A stretch of 8,782 bases of DNA, from assembly GCA_012512605.1 (NCBI GenBank), contig JAAZDX010000226.1, forward strand, positions 1 through 8,782, given 5' to 3'. Shown piece after piece: positions 1 through 6,258 of the stretch. Positions within the stretch are counted from its first letter, which is position 1. Each line of letters starts with the position of its first letter. The translations under genes were made by a program, and so were the position numbers. The notes below the pieces were generated by a model. The model was given only the letters and a program-made list of their open reading frames with translations. It ran no database searches and was not told the DNA's origin. The stretch comes from Bacillota bacterium. GTDB taxonomy: Bacteria; Bacillota; UBA4882; UBA10575.

Positions 1-287
1 AGTGTGCGGTACTCGGGCGCCTCCCCCAGTAGCAAAATAGTCTCTGCCAGTAGTTCCAGATGTTTCATCTCCACAATAGCAATACTTTTTACCATCCCAC
101 TTAATTCTTTTTCAAAATAGTAGTGATTGTATAAATACTGGTGAACCGCCGTCAGCTCACTGACCATTCCCGCATAATCCTCCAAGAGCAACTGGGCATA
201 GAAAGCATTGGGTGCGACCACGCGGGGCTCGGGATAGGGCACCGGTAAGGTATAATTCTTCCTGACCGTGTACGGCCTTTCGCCCAT
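1..287 (-). CDS. Ferritin-like domain protein, 3' end cut by window edge
   Basis: The gene reads leftward from an ATG at 287 and leaves the window after 95 codons, so the C-terminal part is missing. A strong ribosome binding site (AAAGGAGGTG on the minus strand, about 291-302) sits just before the ATG and fixes the start. The first 30 residues are proline- and tyrosine-rich. Residues from about 32 form helices of the ferritin-like type: E44 in SELTAVHQY, then E73 and H76 in the ExxH motif VEMKHLELLAE. These match the first two helices of a four-helix metal-binding bundle as in rubrerythrin, Mn-catalase and CotJC-type proteins; the second pair of ligands would lie outside the window. It lies 83 bases downstream of another ferritin-like gene on the same strand, probably in one operon. 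The substrate is unknown; metal storage, peroxide detoxification or a spore-coat role are all possible. Confidence 0.75.
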   Translation of the reverse strand, partial: MGERPYTVRKNYTLPVPYPEPRVVAPNAFYAQLLLEDYAGMVSELTAVHQYLYNHYYFEKELSGMVKSIAIVEMKHLELLAETILLLGEAPEYRT

Positions 288-370
288 CAAGACCACCTCC
301 TTTGCTAAATATATGCGGGATTTTTGGAGATAGTCGTGCACGCTGGCAACCGTACGTAGAACAAACCCAA

Positions 371-835
371 TTAATCCGGCAAGCCCAGCAACTCATAGTC
401 CGCCAGGCGCTGGGCAAACCAGGCGGTATGGACATCTTCATCCACCAGATTATGTTGGAGCACGGTTTGGAGTTCAGAACCGAACTCCTCACCAACCTGC
501 TCGTGTAAAGCAACATAGTCCGCCATGGCCTTATTTTCAATGGTGATATTGGCCTGCAAAGTCTTTTTCAAGCCGGTAAAAGCCAGTGTTTTTCCGAGCA
601 AACCCCCAAACAGCGGGGAGATCACATCGCCGATCTTATGGGGTTCGCCACCCAATTCGCGGATGGCCGCCGCGATGTTATGAACGTGTTGTTGCTCGAC
701 AGCGGCAGTCCGTTCAAAGACAATGCTTTCATAGGTCCCTTTGAACTTTCTGCTTTGCGCCATATAGAGGTCAACCTGGCTTACTTCCAAAGAATAAAAC
801 CAGTTTAATTTGCGTAACAAATCTTCCCGCTGCAT
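371..835 (-). CDS. Ferritin-like di-iron protein, COQ7 (demethoxyubiquinone hydroxylase)-like
   Basis: This 154-residue protein starts at an ATG preceded by AAGGGGG with about 6 bases of spacing. The metal-ligand pattern of a di-iron four-helix bundle is complete: E17 in LEVSQVDLY (helix 1), E47 and H50 in EQQHVHNI (helix 2), E100 in TIENKA (helix 3), and E133 and H136 in DEDVHTAW (helix 4). The order E, ExxH, E, ExxH and the glycine-rich link around residues 77-88 (GGLLGKTLAFTG) resemble the COQ7 family, and the length fits. Anaerobic Firmicutes generally make menaquinone rather than ubiquinone, so hydroxylation of demethoxyubiquinone is unlikely here. A role in oxygen or peroxide handling or iron binding is more plausible, but that is inference. 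It is the first gene of a leftward pair of ferritin-like genes and is divergent from the gene starting at 988, with about 150 bases between them. No signal peptide or membrane segment is seen. Confidence 0.8.
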   Translation of the reverse strand: MQREDLLRKLNWFYSLEVSQVDLYMAQSRKFKGTYESIVFERTAAVEQQHVHNIAAAIRELGGEPHKIGDVISPLFGGLLGKTLAFTGLKKTLQANITIENKAMADYVALHEQVGEEFGSELQTVLQHNLVDEDVHTAWFAQRLADYELLGLPD

Positions 836-931
836 GAAAGCCCCCTTAACTCTTCTACTAACTTAAAAGAAAGCACTTTAACCTTCCGCTTTACCGAAAT
901 CCCGCGAGATCCCGCTTCCTTTTAGCTTTCC

Positions 932-963
932 CTGTAACCTTTGTCCTCTTCCCCACATATAAT
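932..963 (+). promoter_or_regulatory. Candidate promoter of the asparagine-synthetase-like gene
   Basis: A perfect TATAAT at 958-963 lies 24 bases before the GTG at 988. No good -35 box exists at 17 bases; the nearest candidate, CTGTAA at 932-937, has a 20-base spacer, so recognition may be weak or activator-dependent. The 11-base string ACATATAATGG around this -10 box is repeated exactly in front of the YkgJ-like gene at about 2105-2115. Confidence 0.45.
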
Positions 964-987
964 GGCGAATAATAGGAGGCAAGCATC

Positions 988-1914
988 GTGGAAGCGCTTT
1001 CCGGACGAATCAACCCGTCCAGCAATGGAAAAACAAACACCGCCCCGTTACCCGAGGAAAGAACTAGACTTGATTTTATCCTTGATGGTGACAGGATAGT
1101 TGGTTATGCCCAACTTCAAGGGATAAAAGATAGCGAATGGGCAGCGGTTCCGCACCAAGCCTTAATCCTGGGTAAAGCCCCGGGTCTCGTCGAGGCCGAA
1201 GATGCTCCTGAGCCAAACCACCATACAGAAGCTGAAAATAGCCTACCAAAAGTTCTCCACACTTTGACCAAGGCAGAATGTGGTTCTGCTTTTGTCTATT
1301 GGCAACAGGAAAAGGGCCTTTTGTGGCTGGGCAGCGACCGCTATGGGCTTAAGCCCTTTTATTATTATCACCACAAGGACGAATTAGCCTTTTCCACTGA
1401 CCTCCACTGGTTAGTCCAAACCGCTAAGCGCAAATTTTCCGTGAATTACAGTGCCCTTAGCCAATTCCTTTGCCTCCGTCATCCGTTTGGCGATGAGACT
1501 CTCTTCCGGGGCATACGGCGGCTTCCCCAAGGCGAACTCCTCCGTTATTCCGCTGCCGAGGGCAAGCTCCAATTCGTCCCTTTTTTTAAGTATCTTAGTG
1601 TACAACCAGATCCTGGGGTCACCTTCGAACAAGTTTTAGTTGAAGGACCCGACCGGTTCACTGCTGCCCTGGAACGGCAGCTTTACGGCACCTCAAAGGT
1701 TGTTCTCCCGTTAAGCGGTGGCTATGATTCCCGGATGATCGCCTGCGGTTTACACCGGCTGGGTGTAGACCTCTTAACCTACACCACCCATAAAGATTAT
1801 GGTTCAACCACGGATACCGTGGTTGCCGCCGCCGTTGCCGCGCTGCCTTTCTTAATGATGGTTTCATCTCCCGCGCAAAAACAGCGGTTTCCACCTACCT
1901 TCTTCCCCACTTAG
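988..1914 (+). pseudogene. Asparagine-synthetase-like protein, truncated and fused out of frame
   Basis: The reading frame starts at GTG 988 behind AGGAGG (974-979, 8-base spacing). Residues about 100-225 match the late part of a class II glutamine-amidotransferase-like domain followed by the linker of asparagine synthetases: SDRYGLKPFYYY, FSTDLHWLV, LFRGIRRLPQGELLRY. Residues 242-249 (LSGGYDSR) are the ATP-pyrophosphatase loop of the synthetase domain. Homology stops at about residue 284 (VAAAVAAL, near base 1842). The last 24 codons are an out-of-frame reading of another gene's 3' end. The family is normally 500-650 residues long, so most of the synthetase domain is missing and the product cannot be active as usual. 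The start is also unusual: there is no Met-Cys N-terminus, hence no catalytic cysteine for glutamine hydrolysis, as in beta-lactam synthetases and lasso-peptide cyclases. The original substrate is unknown. Confidence 0.75.
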
Positions 1915-2057
1915 ACGAAACCTGGCTGCGGTATCGTAATGAATTGAACTTTACCATCAACGAAGACTGTTACCACCGGTTAAAAAAGGAAAAGGCGGGC
2001 AGGCCGATGACGATCGCGGAATTCAAAGCTTGTGCCACCTCTGTCTACCCAATTTAG
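1842..2057 (+). pseudogene. 3' remnant of a YkgJ-like gene (paralog of 2150-2764)
   Basis: Read in the frame of codons GCT-GCC-TTT at 1842 to the TAG at 2055-2057, this stretch encodes about 71 residues. They align along their length, without gaps over the core, with the C-terminal third of the intact protein at 2150-2764. Shared strings include TYLLP/VYLLP, ETWLR, RNE, DCYH, KAG and EFKACA; I count about 39 identical residues in roughly 64. Differences are mostly conservative, so the fragment came from a functional paralog and is not a recent copy. It has no start codon or ribosome binding site of its own and lacks the N-terminal cysteine cluster. Its first bases overlap the end of the asparagine-synthetase-like reading frame, which lies one frame away. 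Confidence 0.75.
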
Positions 2058-2083
2058 GCGGACACCAGTAAACGTTGTTTCCT

Positions 2084-2113
2084 TTAACGCCCACCCGTAA
2101 CTGTACATATAAT
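2084..2113 (+). promoter_or_regulatory. Candidate promoter of the YkgJ-like gene
   Basis: TATAAT at 2108-2113 is a perfect -10 box; TTAACG at 2084-2089 is a weak -35 candidate with an 18-base spacer. The -10 context ACATATAATGG is identical to that at 955-965 upstream of the asparagine-synthetase-like gene, suggesting a related control signal. The rest of the 2058-2149 gap shows no further gene or clear terminator. Confidence 0.4.
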
Positions 2114-2149
2114 GGGTTGACGGTAAGGCGTGAAAAAGGAAGTTGAAGG

Positions 2150-2764
2150 ATGGATCGTATGCAAAACACTTTTACCACGATCAGGCCCCAAAACTTTCAG
2201 GATTTTTTTCAAAACTTTCCGGGCGCGGCGCGTCAGGACCTCTGCCATGGTTGCGACGGCTCCTCCGCAACGGGCGGCGGGTTTTTCACCCCGGTTTGCC
2301 TCTTGCCCGGAGAACTGGAGTTTCTGCAAGAAACAAACCTGCACTTGGAGCCGGGATTGGAGCCGATCCTTACCCCCCATGGGACGATTTACTGTTTAAG
2401 CCCGATAGCCCTTTGTCCCTACCGGCGAAGCAACCATTACTCCTTAGAGAAGGGGATCGCCCGCAAACCAGTAGAATGCACCATCTACCCCCTGACCTTT
2501 AACCGCCACGGCAGCGACGAGTTGGACGTCAGTCCAAACTGCCGACGGCAAGCCGCCTTTCGCAAGGATGATTTTATTATAAAAACCAAAGTCGCCATGG
2601 CCGTCTATCTCCTTCCCTATTTAGAAGAAACCTGGCTCCGGCACCGTAATGAAATGAATATCCTGCTTGATCCCGACTGTTACCACCAGTTAAAAAACAA
2701 GAAAGCGGGCCAGCCCATAACGCTCAAAGAGTTTAAAGCGTGTGCCGCGGAAGGTTGCAGCTAA
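2150..2764 (+). CDS. Cysteine-rich YkgJ-like putative metal-binding protein
   Basis: This 204-residue protein has cysteines at 32, 35, 50, 82, 89, 110, 131, 177, 198 and 203. The spacing CxxC then C in the first 50 residues, and C110 in ECTIYPLTF followed by C131 in SPNC, resembles the YkgJ-type zinc/iron-chelating family, in which a cysteine cluster is thought to bind a metal; the match is moderate. Residues from about 135 form a C-terminal region (AVYLLPYLEETWLRHRNE, DCYHQLK, EFKACA) that is conserved in the remnant at 1842-2057, which supports this reading frame. The start is uncertain: ATG 2150 has AAGGA at 2136-2140 (9 bases away), and ATG 2159 has AAGGA at 2146-2150 (8 bases away). No signal peptide or membrane segment is seen, so a cytoplasmic location is likely. 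Function is unknown. Confidence 0.7.
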   Translation: MDRMQNTFTTIRPQNFQDFFQNFPGAARQDLCHGCDGSSATGGGFFTPVCLLPGELEFLQETNLHLEPGLEPILTPHGTIYCLSPIALCPYRRSNHYSLEKGIARKPVECTIYPLTFNRHGSDELDVSPNCRRQAAFRKDDFIIKTKVAMAVYLLPYLEETWLRHRNEMNILLDPDCYHQLKNKKAGQPITLKEFKACAAEGCS

Positions 2765-2870
2765 GGGGCTTTTTTTGTCCGCGTTGGTGGTCTGTATGAT
2801 CCGGATTTACTTGGGTTAGGATTAAAGGGGAAGGGGAAGATTGCTTGAGGTCGCCTAAAGGGGGAGACCG

Positions 2871-3563
2871 GTGGGGAAGAAAGTTCTGGTCGTCGAAGAC
2901 GAAACGGCGATTTCCCGTGTCTTACAAGCTTACCTTAGCAAAGCCGGTTACCAAGTAGAAACAGCTTTTGACGGGGAAGAAGCAATCCGGAAATTCACCT
3001 CGTTCCACCCGGACCTGGTCCTCCTTGATGTAATGCTTCCGGGAGCTGACGGGTGGAGTATTCTCCAGTACATCCGCCAGCGCAGTTCCTGTCCGGTGAT
3101 CATGCTCACCGCACTGGGCCAAACCAAACAGAAGCTAGCCGGCCTCAACCAGGGTGCCGACGACTATATCACCAAACCTTTCAATGCGGAAGAAGTAGTC
3201 GCCAGGGTGAACGCGGTTTTACGCCGTCCCTCCCAGATCTGGGAGCACGACGGAACCAGACAGTACGGAAGCCTAAGGATCGACTTTACCGCCCATACTG
3301 TCTCTTTACACGGAACCGTACTATCCTTTATCCCCCGGGACCTTGCCCTCCTTCTCTTTTTGGCCCGCCATCCGAACCAGGCCTTCCGCCGCGAACAGCT
3401 GATTGAAGAAGTCTGGGGCCTGGATTATGAAGGCAGTGACCGGGCGGTCGATCTGGCCATCAAAAGAATCCGCAAAGCCCTCCGCCATTGGCCGAAAACA
3501 GAAGGGGAAGTAAAGACTTTGCGGGGAGTGGGGTATCAGTTCTGTGTCTACCGAAAACACTAA
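2871..3563 (+). CDS. OmpR/PhoB-family response regulator
   Basis: This 230-residue DNA-binding regulator is activated by phosphotransfer from the kinase encoded directly downstream. The receiver domain (about 3-118) shows the acidic pair E9/D10, phospho-acceptor D53 in LLDVMLPG, T80 in IMLTA and K102 in ITKPF. The C-terminal winged-helix domain (about 130-228) has the typical EVWG and TLRGVGYQF signatures. Start GTG 2871 is preceded by AAAGGGGGAG about 4-5 bases away; an upstream TTG in the area is followed by a stop. The gene overlaps the kinase gene by 20 bases, which indicates co-transcription and probably translational coupling. The 106-base gap upstream (2765-2870) contains a T-tract at 2770-2776 but no convincing stem, and I see no clear promoter there. 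The target genes are not evident from the sequence. Confidence 0.93.
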   Translation: MGKKVLVVEDETAISRVLQAYLSKAGYQVETAFDGEEAIRKFTSFHPDLVLLDVMLPGADGWSILQYIRQRSSCPVIMLTALGQTKQKLAGLNQGADDYITKPFNAEEVVARVNAVLRRPSQIWEHDGTRQYGSLRIDFTAHTVSLHGTVLSFIPRDLALLLFLARHPNQAFRREQLIEEVWGLDYEGSDRAVDLAIKRIRKALRHWPKTEGEVKTLRGVGYQFCVYRKH

Positions 3564-4962
3564 ACGCCAACCGCTGCTCCGTTACTGGACAACCCGTTAC
3601 CTGCTCACGCTCTTTATTGGCCTCCTCTTGATCGGCGTCCTTTCCACCTTCTGGCTCCGCCGAAACGCGGTCCAGCGCCGCTTGGTCAGCTTAAAAGCGT
3701 TGGCCGCTGGAACAGCGGAACGGGTCGTCGGGCCCGGGGGGAATCTGCGGATCGACCGCAACCTAACCGGAGAAATCGGCCGTAACCAGCGCTTGCTCGG
3801 TCTGGGTACCGACCTGTTCCTCTTCATCGTCAATCCGGAGAACCGCATTGTTTACAGCACACCAAGCCGTCCCCCCCTGGCGATCCTGCAGAGCATCACC
3901 ATTCCTCCCTATTTGGAAGAAGGGTTCCAGCAGCTTAGAAGCGGTCCCCACTCCCACTTTTACATCCTGAAACAAACCATCAAAGCCAAAGAGCGGTGGC
4001 TCGGCGCCGTCTACGTGATCTACCCCCACCGTCAGATCAACACCAACCCCGAAGAGTTGGATTTCTTGTTTTTCATGTTGGGAAGTTTAGCCGTTTTAGG
4101 ATGGGTCGTCATCTACCTGCTCACTCGACATTTGACCAGACCCATCCAGAAGGTGGCGGCGGCCGCCCGGCGAATTATCGGAGGCGACTACCGGCTAACG
4201 CTGGATCCGAATGTACGCGAAACCGAGCTTCACGAGTTAATCCGGGCTTTTAATGATATGACTGCCCGCCTGCGCCAATTAGAAGCCCTCCGGACAGAGC
4301 TTTTGGCCGGCGTCACCCACGAACTGAAGACGCCGGTGGCGGCGATCAGCGGGCTCCTCCAGGCGGTCCGGGACCAAGTTGTCACCGGGACGGAAGCCCA
4401 AGAATTTCTGGCGATCGCAGCGAAAGAAACCACCCGCCTGCAGCGGATGATCGAAGATCTTCTCGCCTTCAACGCCTTTGCCGCCGGTGAACTTCGGGTC
4501 GAAAAGACCCTTTGCCCGCTCAACACTTTAGTCCAGGAGATCGCCGACCAATGGTTACTTGGGCAGGAAGAGGGACGGGTCAAAATCAAAGTCCAACCCA
4601 GACCGGAAGACCCAATAATCACCACTGACCCGCTGCGTCTCCGCCAGATCCTATATAATCTGTTTAACAACGCACAGCAAGCCCTCCCCGCAGGAGGAAA
4701 GATCGAAGTGACCTTCGACGAAACCAAGGATGAAATCCGGATCAACGTCAGAGACAACGGACCCGGCATTCCCCCGGCGGAACAAGGATTGATCTTTGAA
4801 CGTTTCTTCCGGGGAGGGAGCAAAAAAGACCGGGTGCGGGGGATGGGGCTGGGCTTACCCTTCAGTAAAATGATGGCCCAAGCCCTCGGGGGCGATCTTG
4901 ACCTGACAAATACTTCCGCCCAAGGTACCACCTTTACCTTAACCTTAAAAAAACACCCCTAG
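3544..4962 (+). CDS. Membrane sensor histidine kinase, HAMP-HisKA-HATPase
   Basis: This 472-residue kinase is the partner of the preceding regulator. Order of parts: transmembrane helix 1 (19-38), an extracytoplasmic sensor of about 135 residues (39-173), transmembrane helix 2 (174-193), a HAMP linker (about 194-248), a HisKA dimerisation domain with the phosphorylated histidine H259 in GVTHELKTP, and a HATPase domain with N box N376 (LFNNAQQAL), G1 box D404-G408 (DNGPG), F box (IFERFFRG, through about 424) and G2 box G433-G437 (GMGLG). All catalytic motifs are intact. The sensor has no recognisable cysteine or ligand motif; a PAS/Cache-like fold is plausible for the segment around LFLFIVNPENRIVYST. 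The start is GTG 3544 inside the end of the regulator gene; GTGGGG at 3528-3533 may serve as ribosome binding site. The signal is unknown. Confidence 0.93.
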   Translation: MSTENTKRQPLLRYWTTRYLLTLFIGLLLIGVLSTFWLRRNAVQRRLVSLKALAAGTAERVVGPGGNLRIDRNLTGEIGRNQRLLGLGTDLFLFIVNPENRIVYSTPSRPPLAILQSITIPPYLEEGFQQLRSGPHSHFYILKQTIKAKERWLGAVYVIYPHRQINTNPEELDFLFFMLGSLAVLGWVVIYLLTRHLTRPIQKVAAAARRIIGGDYRLTLDPNVRETELHELIRAFNDMTARLRQLEALRTELLAGVTHELKTPVAAISGLLQAVRDQVVTGTEAQEFLAIAAKETTRLQRMIEDLLAFNAFAAGELRVEKTLCPLNTLVQEIADQWLLGQEEGRVKIKVQPRPEDPIITTDPLRLRQILYNLFNNAQQALPAGGKIEVTFDETKDEIRINVRDNGPGIPPAEQGLIFERFFRGGSKKDRVRGMGLGLPFSKMMAQALGGDLDLTNTSAQGTTFTLTLKKHP

Positions 4963-4993
4963 CGGCCGGAGATGCTTGTTTACACTTTGTGCT

Positions 4994-5022
4994 TTGACAC
5001 ACTGCGGACATCTTAATCTGAT
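4994..5022 (+). promoter_or_regulatory. Candidate sigma-A-type promoter of the foldase gene
   Basis: A perfect TTGACA -35 box at 4994-4999 is followed after 17 bases by TCTGAT at 5017-5022, which matches four of six -10 positions. It lies 40 bases before the ATG at 5063, so the foldase can be transcribed separately from the kinase operon. Confidence 0.5.
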
Positions 5023-5062
5023 AAACTACCCGTAACAAAATAAAGGAGTGTGAACAGCAGAA

Positions 5063-5971
5063 ATGAGATTACGGACGCAATCTATCAAGTATAAGATCGT
5101 TATTGTTCTGATCATTCTTAGCCTGGTCTCCGGGGTGTTTCTCGGCTTTCGCCAATTTTTAACCGGCCCCAAAAGTAGTGTTGTCGCAAGCGTAAACGGG
5201 GAAAAGATTACAAAAGACGAGTTATACGAGCTATTACTGAAGCAGGCTGGACAGCAAGGTTTGAACCTTTTAATTGCCCAAAAGATCGTTGACTTGGAAG
5301 CAAAGAAACAGAAGATCACCATCTCCGAGGCAGAGATCGAAAAAGCCCTCGAAGAGTACTACGACTACTATGGGGGCAAGGAACAATTCACCCAGATCAT
5401 GGCGATGAGTGGTTCTTCCTTAGCGGAAGTAAAAAAGAACTTAATCAGTACGATGAAGATCAAAAAATTGTTGGAACCAAAGATCACAGTAACCGAAGAC
5501 GAGATGAAAGCCTTCTTTGAAAAGAACAAAGAAGACTTTGCCCAAGAAGAACAGGTCAAAGCCCGCCACATCCTGGTCGCCACCGAAAAAGAGGCCCAGG
5601 AAATTAAGGACAAGTTGGACAAGGGGGAGGACTTTGCCGCTCTGGCCAAGGAATACTCCATCGATGATTCAACGAAAAACAACGGCGGTCAGCTGGGCTT
5701 CTTCAGCCGCGGGGACATGACTTCGGAATTCGCAACGGCCGCTTTCGCCCTGCCCGTTGGGAAGATCAGTGCTCCGGTAAAAACAGAATACGGTTACCAC
5801 CTGATTAAAGTAGAAGACAAGAAAGAAGCGGCGACCGCAGACTACGAAAAGAGCAAAGCCGATATTGAAGAGTATTTATTCAACCAGAAACTACAACAGG
5901 AATACAACCCCTGGTTACAAGAGGTCTCCGCCGATTACGAAATCGAAAACTTCTTAACCGCAGCGCCGTAA
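5063..5971 (+). CDS. Membrane-anchored parvulin-type peptidyl-prolyl isomerase (PrsA/SurA-like foldase)
   Basis: This 302-residue extracytoplasmic folding helper isomerises proline bonds or chaperones exported proteins. An N-terminal hydrophobic helix (12-29) after a basic stretch acts as signal or anchor. Unlike Bacillus PrsA there is no lipobox cysteine, so it is probably not a lipoprotein. Residues about 40-160 form a SurA_N-type chaperone region beginning VASVNGEKITKDEL. The PpiC/rotamase domain spans about 165-252, with ARHILV (167-172), NNGGQLGFFSRG and GYHLIKV (244-250). A short helical tail follows. ATG 5063 is the only reasonable start before the anchor, since an in-frame TGA lies at 5051. 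Its best ribosome binding site, AAAGGAG at 5042-5048, is unusually far away (14 bases), which may lower translation. The product could be annotated either as PrsA or as a generic peptidylprolyl isomerase. Confidence 0.9.
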   Translation: MRLRTQSIKYKIVIVLIILSLVSGVFLGFRQFLTGPKSSVVASVNGEKITKDELYELLLKQAGQQGLNLLIAQKIVDLEAKKQKITISEAEIEKALEEYYDYYGGKEQFTQIMAMSGSSLAEVKKNLISTMKIKKLLEPKITVTEDEMKAFFEKNKEDFAQEEQVKARHILVATEKEAQEIKDKLDKGEDFAALAKEYSIDDSTKNNGGQLGFFSRGDMTSEFATAAFALPVGKISAPVKTEYGYHLIKVEDKKEAATADYEKSKADIEEYLFNQKLQQEYNPWLQEVSADYEIENFLTAAP

Positions 5972-6002
5972 GGTTCGTCTTACCCCTTGGGGTAAACGGC
6001 GC
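5963..6002 (+). other. Compound hairpin spanning the foldase stop codon
   Basis: Outer arms GCGCCGT (5963-5969) and ACGGCGC (5996-6002) are perfectly complementary and enclose a second hairpin, TTACCCC (5980-5986) and GGGGTAA (5989-5995), stacked directly against the outer stem. The outer left arm covers the last codons and the first base of the stop codon TAA (5969-5971). No T-run follows, so it is not a standard terminator; mRNA 3'-end stabilisation is possible. Confidence 0.5.
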
Positions 6003-6020
6003 CACTACTAACATTTTAGC

Positions 6021-6064
6021 AAAAAGTTGGAGTGAAACAACCTTTCCTCCAACTTTTTGTTTTT
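6021..6064 (+). terminator. Intrinsic terminator after the foldase gene
   Basis: AAAAAGTTGGAG (6021-6032) and CTCCAACTTTTT (6047-6058) form a perfect 12-bp stem around a 14-base loop. The T-rich arm and following GTTTTT give the U-tract. The A-rich left arm means it could also stop transcription coming from the right. It insulates the arginine operon from the foldase gene. Confidence 0.85.
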
Positions 6065-6152
6065 CCCGTAACCCCGGGCGGCTCCCTTAACTTAATAATA
6101 TTTGACCAAAACACCCTAAAAAACCACCGCAGCAGTCATACGCAAAAGAACT

Positions 6153-6191
6153 TTAACATATTTATGCGAAAATAATGTATTTTTATCATTG
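6153..6191 (+). promoter_or_regulatory. Tandem ARG-box-like operator (ArgR/AhrC)
   Basis: Two 18-bp sites, 6153-6170 and 6174-6191, are separated by exactly 3 bp. Each contains the ATWWWWAT core of the ARG box (AT-ATTT-AT at 6158-6165 and AT-TTTT-AT at 6179-6186). The left site keeps the right half-site C at 6167, and the right site keeps the left half-site TG at 6176-6177; their other halves are degenerate. Paired 18-bp boxes 2-3 bp apart are the classic binding arrangement for the hexameric arginine repressor. The right box overlaps the -35 element at 6189-6194, so binding would block RNA polymerase when arginine is plentiful. Assigned from pattern and context only. Confidence 0.6.
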
Positions 6192-6217
6192 CCAACCGCC
6201 ACAGAGTCGGTTATAAT
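6189..6217 (+). promoter_or_regulatory. argCJB promoter, sigma-A type
   Basis: TTGCCA (6189-6194) and a perfect TATAAT (6212-6217) are separated by an optimal 17 bases. The -10 box lies 41 bases before the argC ATG. The rest of the 5972-6258 gap holds two hairpins (5963-6002, 6021-6064), an AT-rich stretch without other recognisable elements, and the operator; no T-box or riboswitch fold was recognised. Confidence 0.8.
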
Positions 6218-6258
6218 TAAGAACAATAAAGTTCAGGAAACATCTGGGAGGGGAGACC

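Noticed and set aside
157..540. Open frame on the minus strand spanning the gap between the two ferritin-like genes.
   Set aside because: It overlaps both ferritin-like genes in another frame and has no family resemblance.
899..915. Direct repeat ATCCCGC at 899-905 and 909-915 in the divergent gap.
   Set aside because: Only two short copies, with no link to a recognisable promoter; it could be chance.
1840..1860. Programmed -1 frameshift joining the synthetase-like and YkgJ-like frames (T-TTC-TTA could slip to TTT-CTT).
   Set aside because: The site is not a canonical slippery heptamer, no stimulatory structure is evident, and the joined product would still lack most of the synthetase domain and the cysteine cluster. 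A deletion explains it better.
2745..2790. Possible terminator after the YkgJ-like gene, with seven T at 2770-2776.
   Set aside because: The T-run is good, but only 3-5 bp stems can be drawn upstream of it, so a terminator is not supported.
4230..4931. Long open frame (233 codons) on the minus strand inside the kinase gene.
   Set aside because: It is antisense to conserved HisKA and HATPase motifs, with arginine- and serine-rich composition typical of a shadow frame.
6065..6258. T-box or riboswitch leader before argC.
   Set aside because: The promoter lies only 41 bases from the start codon, leaving too short a leader, and no T-box sequence or antiterminator was seen.
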